Notes under the pieces: model-generated
The model's database searches: none
The model's input: the letters and a program-made list of their open reading frames with translations, nothing else
Told to the model about the DNA's origin: nothing
Source of the DNA: an uncultured Hellea sp.
GTDB lineage: Bacteria > Pseudomonadota > Alphaproteobacteria > Caulobacterales > Maricaulaceae
Direction of reading: 5' to 3'
Assembly: GCA_938007935.1 (NCBI GenBank)
Contig: CALLMD010000015.1
Location: 1 to 64,000 of the forward strand
Length of the DNA stretch: 64,000 nucleotides
In this document: piece by piece, positions 26,148 to 35,117 of the stretch
Position numbering within the stretch: position 1 is the first letter of the stretch
Layout: the number at the start of each line of letters is the position of its first letter
Program-made: the position numbers and the translations under genes

Positions 26148-28073
26148 CTATCTCAAATCAGGCGCTAAGGCCTCTTTGGCTAAAGATAAGGCCGCATCAT
26201 TCAAGGTAACAATGTCTTGGCCTTGTGACCCTAGCCTACGAAGTGCCAGTTTCTGCCCTTCCGCTTCCTTCATCCCAACAACCGCGATGATTGGTATTTT
26301 TCTGTCAGCTGATAATTCACGAATTTTGTAATTAATCTTCTCATTACGCAAATCCGTCTCAACGCGAAGGCCTGCCGCCCGTAGAGTCTCAGCAGCCCTC
26401 TCAGCATACTCATTCGCATCGGAGGTAATGGTCGCCACAACGATTTGAACAGGCGAGAGCCAAAGTGGGAATTTACCCGAATAATTTTCAATCAAAATAC
26501 CAAGAAAGCGCTCAAAACTTCCAAGCACAGCCCGGTGAAGCATAACGGGCGCATGTTTTTTATCATCATCACCGATATAAGATGCTTTCAAACGTTCAGG
26601 CGTATTGGGGTCAAGCTGTATCGTGCCCGCTTGCCATTCACGGCCAATAGCGTCTCGCAAAACGAAATCTAGTTTCGGGCCATAAAAGGCTCCGTCACCT
26701 TCATTTAGTTCAACTTCAAGTCCGGACGCATCGGCGGCCGTTTTAAGCGCCAATTCGGCCTTATCCCAATACTCTTCAGAGCCCACCCGAATATCAGGCC
26801 GCGTTGAGAATTTGACCTTCACATCATCAAAGCCCAGGTCAGCGTAAACACTCTTAAGCAGTTCAGTAAATGCTTTCACTTCATCTGTGACTTGATCCAA
26901 AGTACAGAAAATATGACCGTCATCTTGCACAAAACCGCGCACCCGCATCAAGCCATGCAGCGCACCTGACGGCTCATAGCGGTGGCAAGAGCCAAATTCG
27001 GCATAACGTACCGGCAGATCACGATAGCTTTTCATCCCTTGATTGAAGACCTGAATATGACAGGGGCAATTCATGGGTTTTAAGGCCAATGTTTTATCTT
27101 CATCATCAATCGTCGTGATAAACATATTCTCGCGGTACTTGTCCCAATGTCCTGAGGCTTCCCAAAACTTGCGGTCCATAAGTTGCGGCGTTTTTATTTC
27201 ACGGTAGCCATATTCTTTTTGACGGCGCGCCATATAGGCTTGCAAGGTCGTATATAACGTCCAACCATTGGGGTGCCAAAAAGCTTGTCCTTGGGCTTCT
27301 TCTTGAAAGTGGAACAATTCCAATTGACGACCCAAGCGGCGGTGATCGCGCGCTTCGGCTTCGGCGAGCATATGTAAATGCGCGTCCAGCTCTTCTTGGT
27401 TTCTCCAAGCAGTTCCGTAAATGCGTTGTAGCTGCGCGTTCTTCGCGTCCCCGCGCCAATAGGCGCCCGCAACTTTCATCAACTTAAACGCTTTGCCAAC
27501 CTTGCCTGTCGAAGGCAAATGCGGCCCACGGCACAAATCAAACCACTTACCTTGCTTGTAAACCGTAATGGTTTCACTCTCAGGCAAATCTTCGATGAGC
27601 TCCGCTTTAAAGGTCTCGCCCATTCCCTTGAAAAGCTCAATAGCTTCATTACGGTCCATGACCATGCGTTCAAATTTGTCATTGCGGTTAATGATGAAGG
27701 CCATCTTTTTCTCAATGGCTTTAAAATCATCCTCGGAAAAAGGCTCATCCCGCGCAAAGTCGTAATAAAATCCGTTTTCAATTGTAGGGCCGATTGTCAC
27801 TTGTGTGCCGGGAAATAATTCCTGTACAGCTTCGGCCAAAACATGGGCGGCGTCGTGACGAATAAGCTCTAAGCCTTCGGGGTCTTTGGCGGTTACAAGT
27901 TCAATTTTGGCATTGTCATTAATCGGCAATGAGGCATCAACTAATGTACCATCCAGCTTTGCTGCGAGAACAGTCTTGGCCAGACCTTTGGATATAGATT
28001 TCGCAACTTCCATTGCCGTAACGCCCACCTCGAAATCGCGTGTCGCCCCATCTGGAAATGTCAAAGTTACCAT
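26148..28073 (-). CDS. thrS: Threonine--tRNA ligase
   Basis: A 641-residue class II synthetase. It has an N-terminal TGS domain ([18 protein letters not shown]), an editing domain with the [20 protein letters not shown] segment (residues ~72-91), and the catalytic core [13 protein letters not shown] with zinc-ligand Cys. The core continues with [21 protein letters not shown] (motif 2, split here) and [17 protein letters not shown] (motif 3). A C-terminal anticodon-binding domain starts near [12 protein letters not shown]. The length is standard. It follows yidD by 3 bp in an apparent operon. Confidence 0.97.
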   Translation of the reverse strand: MVTLTFPDGATRDFEVGVTAMEVAKSISKGLAKTVLAAKLDGTLVDASLPINDNAKIELVTAKDPEGLELIRHDAAHVLAEAVQELFPGTQVTIGPTIENGFYYDFARDEPFSEDDFKAIEKKMAFIINRNDKFERMVMDRNEAIELFKGMGETFKAELIEDLPESETITVYKQGKWFDLCRGPHLPSTGKVGKAFKLMKVAGAYWRGDAKNAQLQRIYGTAWRNQEELDAHLHMLAEAEARDHRRLGRQLELFHFQEEAQGQAFWHPNGWTLYTTLQAYMARRQKEYGYREIKTPQLMDRKFWEASGHWDKYRENMFITTIDDEDKTLALKPMNCPCHIQVFNQGMKSYRDLPVRYAEFGSCHRYEPSGALHGLMRVRGFVQDDGHIFCTLDQVTDEVKAFTELLKSVYADLGFDDVKVKFSTRPDIRVGSEEYWDKAELALKTAADASGLEVELNEGDGAFYGPKLDFVLRDAIGREWQAGTIQLDPNTPERLKASYIGDDDKKHAPVMLHRAVLGSFERFLGILIENYSGKFPLWLSPVQIVVATITSDANEYAERAAETLRAAGLRVETDLRNEKINYKIRELSADRKIPIIAVVGMKEAEGQKLALRRLGSQGQDIVTLNDAALSLAKEALAPDLR

Positions 28074-28076
28074 TGA

Positions 28077-28388
28077 TTAGTCTCTATTTGTGCCGCGCCA
28101 TAAGCCATAACGCCATGGTGCCCATAAAGGCGGCTTTGTAATGGTTTCAGGCACGTTATCAACCCCGTGTGTGCCGCCAAGACGCTTAAAGGGGTGACAT
28201 CTTAAAAGCCGCGCCAGCGTCATCCAGCCTCCCGGCCAAGGGCCATGTGTTTCAATCGCTTCAACCGCATAGCTAGAACAAGAAGGATAATGACGACATT
28301 TAATACCAAAAGCGGATAAAAGCGGGGATATAGCAAGCTTATAAATCCATAGCAAAGCCAGCATAGGATATGAGAAGAGCCTAGCCAT
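28077..28388 (-). CDS. yidD: Membrane protein insertion efficiency factor YidD
   Basis: A 103-residue member of the YidD/DUF37 family. The N-terminal amphipathic segment (LLWIYKLAISPLLSAFG) precedes the family hallmark CRHYPSCSSYAVEAIETHG and the region RLLRCHPF plus GGTHGVDNVPE. YidD aids YidC-dependent membrane insertion. It overlaps the IscU-like gene by 8 bp and is followed by thrS. Confidence 0.95.
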   Translation of the reverse strand: MARLFSYPMLALLWIYKLAISPLLSAFGIKCRHYPSCSSYAVEAIETHGPWPGGWMTLARLLRCHPFKRLGGTHGVDNVPETITKPPLWAPWRYGLWRGTNRD

Positions 28389-28809
28389 CTATTACCACTG
28401 ACCGCACAGCCTCAACCGCGGCGTCAAACGCCAACATCGTGGAAATATGCCTCGCAGGGTAAGCCTTGACCCCTTTAAGCAAGGCAAGCTTTTCAAAACG
28501 CCCCATTGGCGCAGGGCCGTTGTCTTTTAACATCGCTTTAAGGCTATCTCGTGCCGCGATTAGCTCTTCAAGTCTCGCGCCAATAATAGATTGCTGTAAA
28601 ATAGCGGCAGAGCTTTGCCCAAGCGCGCAGGCCTGAACCCTTAGCGCACAATCGCTGACTTTATCGCCGTCTATCATGATATCAATTTCAAGCCATGACC
28701 CGCACAGCTTTGACACTTTACGCGCCGTTCCATCAGGCCGCTCTAAGGCTTCATTCTTCAAAGAGGCCGAAAGCGTCAAAATCTCGGTATTATACAGATC
28801 ATCGAACAT
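28381..28809 (-). CDS. Iron-sulfur cluster assembly scaffold protein (IscU/NifU N-terminal-like)
   Basis: A 142-residue NifU_N/IscU-family protein. It begins with FDDLYNTEILTLSASL. Conserved cysteines occur in KLCGSWLEI (~residue 36) and in DCALRVQACALGQSSAAIL (~residues 54-63), the latter matching the family's central Cys-containing loop. It has LKGVKAYPARHISTMLAF near the end. This alphaproteobacterial version is usually annotated as scaffold or SufU-like. It starts an operon with yidD and thrS and is divergent from xerC. Confidence 0.85.
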   Translation of the reverse strand: MFDDLYNTEILTLSASLKNEALERPDGTARKVSKLCGSWLEIDIMIDGDKVSDCALRVQACALGQSSAAILQQSIIGARLEELIAARDSLKAMLKDNGPAPMGRFEKLALLKGVKAYPARHISTMLAFDAAVEAVRSVVIDG

Positions 28810-28879
28810 GTATTAGATATAGGGATAACCCTGCCATTACGAAAGCCTTCATTAACTTGGCTCTGTCATTCTCTGGGTC

Positions 28880-29809
28880 ATGACGGCAACGCCCAAAATA
28901 CCCGCGCAGGAAACGCTAGATATTTTCCTTATTCACCTTTCGGGTGAACGGCGCTTATCAGACAAAACTGTAGAAGCCTATCAGAGAGACCTATCAGCTT
29001 TTTTAGGTTTTATAGAGTCCCACTTGGAAACATCTGTAAATTTACAAATTTTGGCGGCGCTTAAACCCCCGGATTTTCGGGCTTATCTCGCCTATAAACG
29101 GCGCGGTGATGCGCCTCTCTCTCCGGCGTCGATACAAAGGCAGCTCTCTGCCATACGCACATTTTATAGATATTTGGAACGGCGCTGGGACGTTAAGAAT
29201 GCGGCCCTGCCCCTAATTAAAGGTCCCCGCCCCAAACGCAGCTTACCTAAACCGCTGAGCATAAGCGGCGCGAAAGACTTGATTGCCGAAGGCACATTAA
29301 CAGGCTCAGAGCCTTGGATAGATGCGCGCAATATAGCTGTGCTCACGCTGTGCTATGGCGCAGGCCTGCGGATTTCCGAAGCCTTAGGCCTCACAGGGGC
29401 AGACCTACCCTTGGCATCATCTCTTGCTTTAACAGGTAAAGGCGGCAAAACACGGCTTGTCCCGATATTGCCAGCTATTCGCGCTGCCGTTGAAAAATAT
29501 ATGCGTCTTACGCCTTTTTCCGTGCCATTAGATAAGCCCATTTTCAGAGGCGCGCGCGGCGGAGCACTTCGCCCCGAAATCATTCAAAAAGAGGTACGTA
29601 TATTACGCGGCGCGCTTGGTCTGCCTGAAACAGCGACGCCACATGCCCTACGCCATAGTTTTGCGACGCATCTCCTCGCGGGCGGCGGAGACCTGCGAAC
29701 GATTCAGCAGCTCCTTGGCCATGCCAGCCTCTCGACAACGCAGCGCTATACAGAAGTAGATGCCGCCGCGCTTATGAAAATTCACAAAGCCGCGCACCCC
29801 AGGGCATAA
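28880..29809 (+). CDS. xerC: Site-specific tyrosine recombinase XerC
   Basis: A 309-residue tyrosine recombinase resolving chromosome dimers at dif. The N-terminal SAM-like core-binding domain spans ~10-100. Catalytic residues visible are Arg in YGAGLRISEALGL, Lys in GKGGKTRLVP, His/Arg in HALRHSFATHLL, His in LLGHASLSTTQ, and Tyr in QRYTEV. The linker KGPRPKRSLPKPLS is typical of XerC rather than XerD in this group. rmuC follows on the same strand after 175 bp. Confidence 0.93.
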   Translation: MTATPKIPAQETLDIFLIHLSGERRLSDKTVEAYQRDLSAFLGFIESHLETSVNLQILAALKPPDFRAYLAYKRRGDAPLSPASIQRQLSAIRTFYRYLERRWDVKNAALPLIKGPRPKRSLPKPLSISGAKDLIAEGTLTGSEPWIDARNIAVLTLCYGAGLRISEALGLTGADLPLASSLALTGKGGKTRLVPILPAIRAAVEKYMRLTPFSVPLDKPIFRGARGGALRPEIIQKEVRILRGALGLPETATPHALRHSFATHLLAGGGDLRTIQQLLGHASLSTTQRYTEVDAAALMKIHKAAHPRA

Positions 29810-29819
29810 ACACGGGCAT

Positions 29820-29844
29820 AAAAAAGCCCGGCACGAGGCCGGGC
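29820..29844 (-). terminator. Intrinsic terminator facing minus strand between rmuC and xerC
   Basis: GCCCGGC (29826-29832) pairs perfectly with GCCGGGC (29838-29844), with a 5-nt loop; on the minus strand T6 follows. On the plus strand it lacks a T-tract although it sits 10 bp after the xerC stop. It either serves xerC in an atypical form or ends a short minus-strand transcript. Confidence 0.6.
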
Positions 29845-29904
29845 AAGTGAAGGGGATTCATATTAATGAACATCTGCTTTATAAGCGGCCTGTTTTAGGC
29901 CCGC

Positions 29905-29920
29905 TGTGACCTATGTCACG
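29905..29920. promoter_or_regulatory. CRP/FNR-type palindromic site
   Basis: TGTGACCTATGTCACG contains the perfect dyad GTGAC-N4-GTCAC and fits the CRP half-site pattern TGTGA-N6-TCAC. It is ~80 bp upstream of rmuC. Beside it, a hairpin-forming AGCGGCC-type repeat lies at about 29883-29904. The binding protein is a guess from the motif. Confidence 0.4.
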
Positions 29921-29984
29921 CTTAGACATTCGCTTAAATGGCGTCACTAACCTTTATCTCTTCCCATAGGGCCTGAATCATGGC

Positions 29985-31118
29985 ATGAGAACAAATATGG
30001 AACCTTTGATTTCATATTCGGGCTTAGACTTAACCCTCGTCGAGCTTATTTTGGGCGGCGCTTTGCTTTTATTAGGCGCGCTCATCGCGCTTATTTTCGC
30101 GCGGCGCGGCAATGGGGTTTTGCAAAATCATCTCTCGCAAATGACCCAACAACAAACAGAGCTCCAAGGCCGTATTTCACAAATGGCCGAAGATAGCGCC
30201 CAGCGCGAAACTTTATTTCGTGAAAGCCTTGATAGCCGCCTGTCAAAAGTATCTGAACGTGTCGGGCAGTCCATCCATGAAACGCAGGAACGCAATTCTG
30301 CTAATTTAAAACAATTACATGAGCGTCTTGCCTTAATTGATCGCGCGCAGAAAAATATCGAGACTTTATCGGGTGAGGTTTCGGGTCTGCAGAGTCTCTT
30401 ATCCAATAAACAATCACGCGGCGCATTTGGCGAAAAACAAATGCAGGACCTAATCAAGACTTACCTGCCCCCCAATGGCTTTTCGTTTCAGAAAACGCTT
30501 TCAAATGGCAAGCGTGTGGACGCGCTTATCCACCTCCCCAATGATCAAGGCCATGTGGCTGTAGATAGTAAATTTCCGATGGAGGCTTGGCGGCGCCTAA
30601 CAGAAGCCGATAACACGCCCGCGGAAGCGGCAGCCAAAAAAGACTTTGCGCGTGATGTCTTGGTCCACATCAAAGCGATTGCTGAGAAATATCTCATCTT
30701 TGGCGAAACCCATGACATTGCCATGCTCTTTCTGCCTTCAGAGGCCATCTATGCCGAGCTTCATGCCCATTTCCCAGAGGTCATAGATAAAGGCTTTACG
30801 CAAAAGGTTATGATTGTCTCGCCAACAACATTTATGGCCACGCTCCATACCATGCGCGCTGTGATGAAAGATGCCGCCATGCGTGAACAGGCCCATATTA
30901 TTCAGCGCGAAGTCGGCGAAATGGCCAAAGATGTTGGCCTGCTTGATGACCGCGTCTCCAAGCTCCAAACCCATTTCAATCAATCGGCCGAAGATATGCG
31001 CAAGATAAGAATAAGCACCGAGAAAATCACCAAGCGCGCCGATAAAATAGAAACGCTAGATGTCACGGATGACAAACCCGTGTCCAATATCGCTGAATTT
31101 AGAAAGTCAGCGTCTTAA
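29985..31118 (+). CDS. rmuC: DNA recombination protein RmuC
   Basis: A 377-residue RmuC-family protein. One N-terminal membrane helix (LILGGALLLLGALIALIFA) is followed by a long coiled coil (~residues 45-135). A PD-(D/E)XK nuclease-like core follows, containing VDALIHLPNDQGHVAVDSKF with the conserved Asp-Ser-Lys, plus VSPTTFMATLHTM. RmuC limits inversions and other rearrangements at short repeats. The start region AACAAATATGG gives an ATG only a few codons inside the first Met, so the exact start is uncertain. Confidence 0.92.
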   Translation: MRTNMEPLISYSGLDLTLVELILGGALLLLGALIALIFARRGNGVLQNHLSQMTQQQTELQGRISQMAEDSAQRETLFRESLDSRLSKVSERVGQSIHETQERNSANLKQLHERLALIDRAQKNIETLSGEVSGLQSLLSNKQSRGAFGEKQMQDLIKTYLPPNGFSFQKTLSNGKRVDALIHLPNDQGHVAVDSKFPMEAWRRLTEADNTPAEAAAKKDFARDVLVHIKAIAEKYLIFGETHDIAMLFLPSEAIYAELHAHFPEVIDKGFTQKVMIVSPTTFMATLHTMRAVMKDAAMREQAHIIQREVGEMAKDVGLLDDRVSKLQTHFNQSAEDMRKIRISTEKITKRADKIETLDVTDDKPVSNIAEFRKSAS

Positions 31119-31139
31119 GTCTTCAGATCTTGGGCCAGA

Positions 31140-31241
31140 TTATTGCGCTAGGATCAAGACTGGAGACAGTGATATTAAAGTCAACGCACCTATGCCTAAT
31201 GTTACGATGCTCAAATCTTTGACGAGTTGTTTCTTATACAT
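31140..31241 (-). CDS. Small predicted membrane peptide, 33 residues
   Basis: An unlisted short ORF on the minus strand, MYKKQLVKDLSIVTLGIGAL followed by a hydrophobic C-terminus ending in ILAQ. It has a GGGGAAGAG ribosome-binding site 4-5 bases before the ATG, two N-terminal lysines and one membrane-spanning helix. I recognise no family. It is divergent from the TetR gene, and a TetR/RutR-like operator lies between them, which suggests it may be the regulator's target. It could also be a chance ORF. Confidence 0.4.
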   Translation of the reverse strand: MYKKQLVKDLSIVTLGIGALTLISLSPVLILAQ

Positions 31242-31328
31242 TGTCTCTTCCCCTTTTTTGACCATTCAGTTAATTATTAGTTAAAATTCTAGTCCGATTA
31301 AAATTGATATGAGCTTTGAATAAGATAC

Positions 31329-31344
31329 TTGACCAAATAGTCAA
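31329..31344. promoter_or_regulatory. TetR-type operator (RutR-like palindrome) overlapping the tetR -35 box
   Basis: TTGACCAAATAGTCAA is a near-perfect inverted repeat. It differs at one base from the known RutR consensus TTGACCAnnTGGTCAA. Its left half doubles as a -35 box (TTGACC, 31329-31334), spaced 16 bp from TGTAAT (31351-31356), so a bound repressor would block the tetR promoter. Autoregulation is inferred. Confidence 0.6.
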
Positions 31345-31388
31345 TTATCTTGTAATCACATATTTGTGACTATGGAATAGGATTTAAA

Positions 31389-31931
31389 ATGGCGAGACAT
31401 CGTGAATTTGATGAGAATAAAGTCTTGGATGCCCTCCGAAATGTTTTCTGGGAGCATGGTTATGATGGCACCTCCTATTCAGATATAATGAAAGCAACAG
31501 GTCTACAAAAAGGTAGTCTTTACGCCGCTTTTGGAGATAAACGCGCCTTGTATCAAAAAGCTCTAGCACGATACGATGAAAAAGAAGTCAGCGACGCAGT
31601 TCATATGTTGCGTAATGACGCGCTATCGCCCGAAATTAGAATTGAGATATTAATGACAGGTCCAATTGACGCGGCCCAAACCAAAGAAGGGCGCTGGGGG
31701 TGCCTGCTTTGTAATGCCGCTATCGATCAAGCCCCAATAGATCAAGAAACTGAAAATTCAGTCAAAGGTTCAATGGAACGTATAAAAGCAGCGCTCACCT
31801 ATGCTATAGATGATGAGGTAAAAGCAGACCATATCCTCGCCGCCTATTTCGGTGCCCGAGTTATGGTAAAAGCTGGATTTAAAAAAGAGCGTATAAAAAA
31901 TATCCGCTCTCAAATATTATCTATGATTTAA
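31389..31931 (+). CDS. TetR/AcrR family transcriptional regulator
   Basis: A 180-residue one-domain repressor. The N-terminal helix-turn-helix is clear: EFDENKVLDALRNVFWEHGY, then YSDIMKATGLQKGSLYAAFGDKRALYQKAL. The C-terminal half, with RWGCLLCNAAIDQAP, resembles the AcuR/NemR-like group, whose conserved cysteine senses electrophiles; here Cys residues sit at that position. It has AGGA upstream, and a palindromic operator overlaps its promoter. The target could be itself and the small divergent membrane peptide. Confidence 0.88.
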   Translation: MARHREFDENKVLDALRNVFWEHGYDGTSYSDIMKATGLQKGSLYAAFGDKRALYQKALARYDEKEVSDAVHMLRNDALSPEIRIEILMTGPIDAAQTKEGRWGCLLCNAAIDQAPIDQETENSVKGSMERIKAALTYAIDDEVKADHILAAYFGARVMVKAGFKKERIKNIRSQILSMI

Positions 31932-31973
31932 TCCTCATAACACCTTAAATCCTGTTGCAGTGCAAGCAAGAGA

Positions 31974-32243
31974 TCAAGCATGTTCTAAAGCCTTAAGCAA
32001 CGGATCTAATCCCCCCTTCGCATCCAAAGCAAATAAATCATCAGACCCACCCACATGCGTATCTCCGATAAAAATCTGCGGGACAGTCACACGACCAGAC
32101 CTCTGGACCATTTCCGCCGTTAACCGCGGATTATCCGTGATTTCTATGTCATGAAAACTCACGCCTTTAGCTTTGAGTAAAGCTTTAGCGCGTTTGCAAT
32201 ATGGACAATACCCTTTGGTATAAAGTGTAATATTATGGCTCAT
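31974..32243 (-). CDS. grxC: Glutaredoxin 3 (GrxC)
   Basis: An 89-residue dithiol glutaredoxin with the active site CPYC in TLYTKGYCPYCKRAKALL, the cis-Pro segment RVTVPQIFIGDTHVGGSDDL, and a thioredoxin fold throughout. It reduces disulfides with glutathione. The start at 32243 is supported by AAGGAG; the open frame extends 17 codons further upstream without a good start. Confidence 0.95.
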   Translation of the reverse strand: MSHNITLYTKGYCPYCKRAKALLKAKGVSFHDIEITDNPRLTAEMVQRSGRVTVPQIFIGDTHVGGSDDLFALDAKGGLDPLLKALEHA

Positions 32244-32351
32244 TGACCACTCCTTGTCAGTAATTGTAGAGGCGATATAGCAATTTTTTACCAATTAGTC
32301 AAGAATTTTTGATTGCTATCTAACAAACTAAAGAACCCGTAATCATTATAG

Positions 32352-32954
32352 CTAAAAAGGACGCCTACTTTTCATAGCGGCGCTGATTGTTCCATCATCT
32401 AAGTAATCCAGTTCTCCGCCGACGGGTACGCCGTGGGCGAGGCGTGAGACATTCACATCCGCACTTTCTAGATGATCCGTGATGTAATGCGCCGTTGTCT
32501 GCCCATCGACTGTGGCGTTCATGGCGAGGATGACTTCCTTTACATCGGCCGACTTAGCGCGGACAATCAAGCCTGCTATATTGAGGTCTTCAGGGCGTAT
32601 ACCATCAAGCGCGGAGAGCGTTCCACCTAGTACATGATATTGCCCTTTAAAGGCCCCTGCCCGTTCCATCGCCCATAAATCACCAACATCTTGAACCACG
32701 CAAATAAGGGTTTGATCCCGCCCCGGCGCGGCGCAAATATGACACGGGTTTTGCGCGTCAACATTACCGCAAACCCCGCAGGTCGAAATTTTATCAGCCG
32801 CCTCTGCGATGGCCCCCGCAAGAGGCAACATTAAAGCCTCGCGTTTTTTAATAAGGTCAAGCGCGGCCCGTCTGGCCGAGCGCGGTCCAAGCCCCGGTAG
32901 CTTTGAGAGGAGGCTAATCAAGCGTTCTATTTCTGGGCTGACATTTGTGGCCAC
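32352..32954 (-). CDS. recR: Recombination mediator protein RecR
   Basis: A 200-residue RecR. An N-terminal helix-hairpin-helix ([18 protein letters not shown]) is followed by the zinc finger [16 protein letters not shown]. The Toprim domain begins [18 protein letters not shown], with [14 protein letters not shown]. RecR works with RecO/RecF to load RecA at gaps. Gene order dnaX-ybaB-ggt-recR on one strand is a variant of the common dnaX-ybaB-recR cluster, with ggt inserted. Confidence 0.96.
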   Translation of the reverse strand: MATNVSPEIERLISLLSKLPGLGPRSARRAALDLIKKREALMLPLAGAIAEAADKISTCGVCGNVDAQNPCHICAAPGRDQTLICVVQDVGDLWAMERAGAFKGQYHVLGGTLSALDGIRPEDLNIAGLIVRAKSADVKEVILAMNATVDGQTTAHYITDHLESADVNVSRLAHGVPVGGELDYLDDGTISAAMKSRRPF

Positions 32955-32957
32955 GCC

Positions 32958-34712
32958 TTATTCTCCTATTGCGGCAGATTTAGGCCCGCGCGGATCAGCA
33001 GCGCCCAAACTATAGCCGCCATCTTGACCCACTGTATTCACTCGTCCCAAGACGGTATGTTCAAAGGTTCCATTATTATTCTTTGGCAGATTATGTCCCA
33101 TATCAGAGAGAGCTCTTAACGTGTCCATTGATATCGTAGGTTCTGTATCAACCACATCAGGTAGCCATTGATGATGAATGCGAGGGCGATGTGTCGCCTC
33201 GGCAATATTCATATCCCATTCCATCACGTTTAGAGCGACTTGCAAAACCGCCGTAATAATTGTTGAGCCTCCGGGACTGCCCGTCGCAAAGGCGACCTGA
33301 CCGTCTTTTTTTACAATCATTGGCGTCATCGAAGAGAGCGGTCTCTTGCGGGGTTCAATCTTATTCGCCTCACCGCCAATTAGCCCGTACCCATTAGGCG
33401 AGCCGGGCTTGGCAGAAAAATCATCCATTTCATTGTTGAGAAGGAAGCCTGCACCGTCGACACTATAGCCGCTCCCATATGAAAAATTGAGCGTATAGGT
33501 CACCGATACGGCATTCCCCTCTTTATCAATCACCGAATAATGGGTGGTATTGACAGATTCATAAGGCAGCTTAGCACCCGGCAGAATATCCGATGATTTG
33601 GAGGCCGTAGTTAAATCTATCGAGCTGCGCAGATCATCAGCATAGCTTTGCGCTGTCAGCTCATTTATGGGAACATCAAAAAAATCTGGATCGCCTAAAT
33701 ATTTTGACCTGTCTGCATAGGCACGGCGCATAGCTTCGATAAGCTTATGAAGATAAGCGGCTGAATTATGCCCATCCGCTTGAAGATCAAAACCTGATAA
33801 GATGTTGAGCATTTGTACTACATGTACGCCGCCCGACGAAGGGGGCGACATGGCATAAACATCATAACCTTTATATGCTCCCTTAACGGGTTTTCGAATG
33901 ACCGTTTTATAGCTGGCGAGATCATCATGGGTCATGACACCGCCGCCGCCTTCCATTTCAGCAACAATGAGGTCTGCCGTCTTGCCTTTATAAAATCCGT
34001 CCGCGCCTTCATCACGAATGCGGCGTAGCGTATTAGCGAGGTCTTTTTGGGTAAAGCGCTCTCCTGCCTTTCGTCCTAGAAAATAATCTATGGTGCTCGG
34101 ATCGACTGAAAGCTGGTCTTTATTATTTTCAAGGCTCTCCGCCAAAACTGGGCTCATTTGAAAACCTTTGGAGGCCAGGCGAATAGCAGGCCCCATAACT
34201 TGGCGGCGGGTCATTGTTCCGTAAGCTTCAAGCGCGTCCAGCATGCCCATCACCGTTCCGGGAACACCTGCGGAAAGATGTGAATATTGCGCCAGTTTAT
34301 TATCAACTTCGCCATCGCGCCCAAGATACATATCGCGGCTTGCGCCAGCTGGCGCCATTTCGCGAAAATCAACGGCAATGACCTCACCCGTCTTCGCAAT
34401 GTTAATCAACATAAACCCGCCGCCGCCTAAATTACCTGCTTGAGGGTGCGTGACAGCCAGCGCAAAACCTGTTGCAACGGCAGCGTCAACGGCATTACCG
34501 CCGCGCACTAAGATATTCCGTCCGACTTCGGCAGCGATACGGTCTTGCGCCGAGACCATGCCGCCCTTTGACAAAACCGGATGATGGACAGAGCCATAAT
34601 CGGTGAGCGCCCGCGCGCCAGCCGTATCTTTGGAGGATGCTGTTAAGGGCAGTGTCAGGAATGACGCCGTAGCCAATAAAGCCAAGCAACACCGAAATGA
34701 AAAACGAAACAT
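32958..34712 (-). CDS. ggt: Gamma-glutamyltransferase
   Basis: A 584-residue N-terminal-nucleophile hydrolase that cleaves glutathione in the periplasm. A signal peptide (MFRFSFRCCLALLATASFLT..) is followed by GGNAVDAAVATGFALAVTHP and GGGGFMLI. The autocleavage/nucleophile Thr lies in SVNTTHYSVIDKEGNAVSVT, and SSMTPMIV plus TGSPGGSTIITAVLQ form the substrate site. It ends 3 bp before recR. Confidence 0.95.
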   Translation of the reverse strand: MFRFSFRCCLALLATASFLTLPLTASSKDTAGARALTDYGSVHHPVLSKGGMVSAQDRIAAEVGRNILVRGGNAVDAAVATGFALAVTHPQAGNLGGGGFMLINIAKTGEVIAVDFREMAPAGASRDMYLGRDGEVDNKLAQYSHLSAGVPGTVMGMLDALEAYGTMTRRQVMGPAIRLASKGFQMSPVLAESLENNKDQLSVDPSTIDYFLGRKAGERFTQKDLANTLRRIRDEGADGFYKGKTADLIVAEMEGGGGVMTHDDLASYKTVIRKPVKGAYKGYDVYAMSPPSSGGVHVVQMLNILSGFDLQADGHNSAAYLHKLIEAMRRAYADRSKYLGDPDFFDVPINELTAQSYADDLRSSIDLTTASKSSDILPGAKLPYESVNTTHYSVIDKEGNAVSVTYTLNFSYGSGYSVDGAGFLLNNEMDDFSAKPGSPNGYGLIGGEANKIEPRKRPLSSMTPMIVKKDGQVAFATGSPGGSTIITAVLQVALNVMEWDMNIAEATHRPRIHHQWLPDVVDTEPTISMDTLRALSDMGHNLPKNNNGTFEHTVLGRVNTVGQDGGYSLGAADPRGPKSAAIGE

Positions 34713-34784
34713 AGAATCCTCTCAATCAAGCTCAACTTGTCAGAGTTTTACGCCAAGGCAAAGCAGATTTAGAGGTAGAGTTGC

Positions 34785-35117
34785 CTAGACAGGCAAGTTC
34801 ATCCCAGGCGGAAGTGGAATATCTCCGACTGTATCTTTCATGGTCTGCGCGGTCGCTTCGTCGAGTTTTATTTTCGCGTCTTGATAAGCCGCTACAATCA
34901 AGTCTTCTGCCATTTCGATATCATCTTGCTCGGATGAGCCGAAAAGACTGGGATGAATTTTAAGCGTTTTCATATTCCCGCCGCCAGCAAGCTCTATTGT
35001 CACCAATCCGCTACCTGACGCGCCTTGCACCACAATATCAGCGACAAGTCCTTGTGCGATTTGCATCTTTTTTTGCATCTCTTTTGCCTGTTTCATCAGG
35101 CCCATAAGATCTTTCAT
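34785..35117 (-). CDS. ybaB: YbaB/EbfC family nucleoid-associated protein
   Basis: A 110-residue member of the YbaB/EbfC family: MKDLMGLMKQAKEMQKKMQI at the start and the helical-beta pattern GMNLPV at the end, with the usual SGSGLVTIELAGGGNMKTLK. It is a small dimeric DNA-binding protein. Its start overlaps the dnaX stop by 4 bp, the classic dnaX-ybaB coupling. Confidence 0.95.
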   Translation of the reverse strand: MKDLMGLMKQAKEMQKKMQIAQGLVADIVVQGASGSGLVTIELAGGGNMKTLKIHPSLFGSSEQDDIEMAEDLIVAAYQDAKIKLDEATAQTMKDTVGDIPLPPGMNLPV

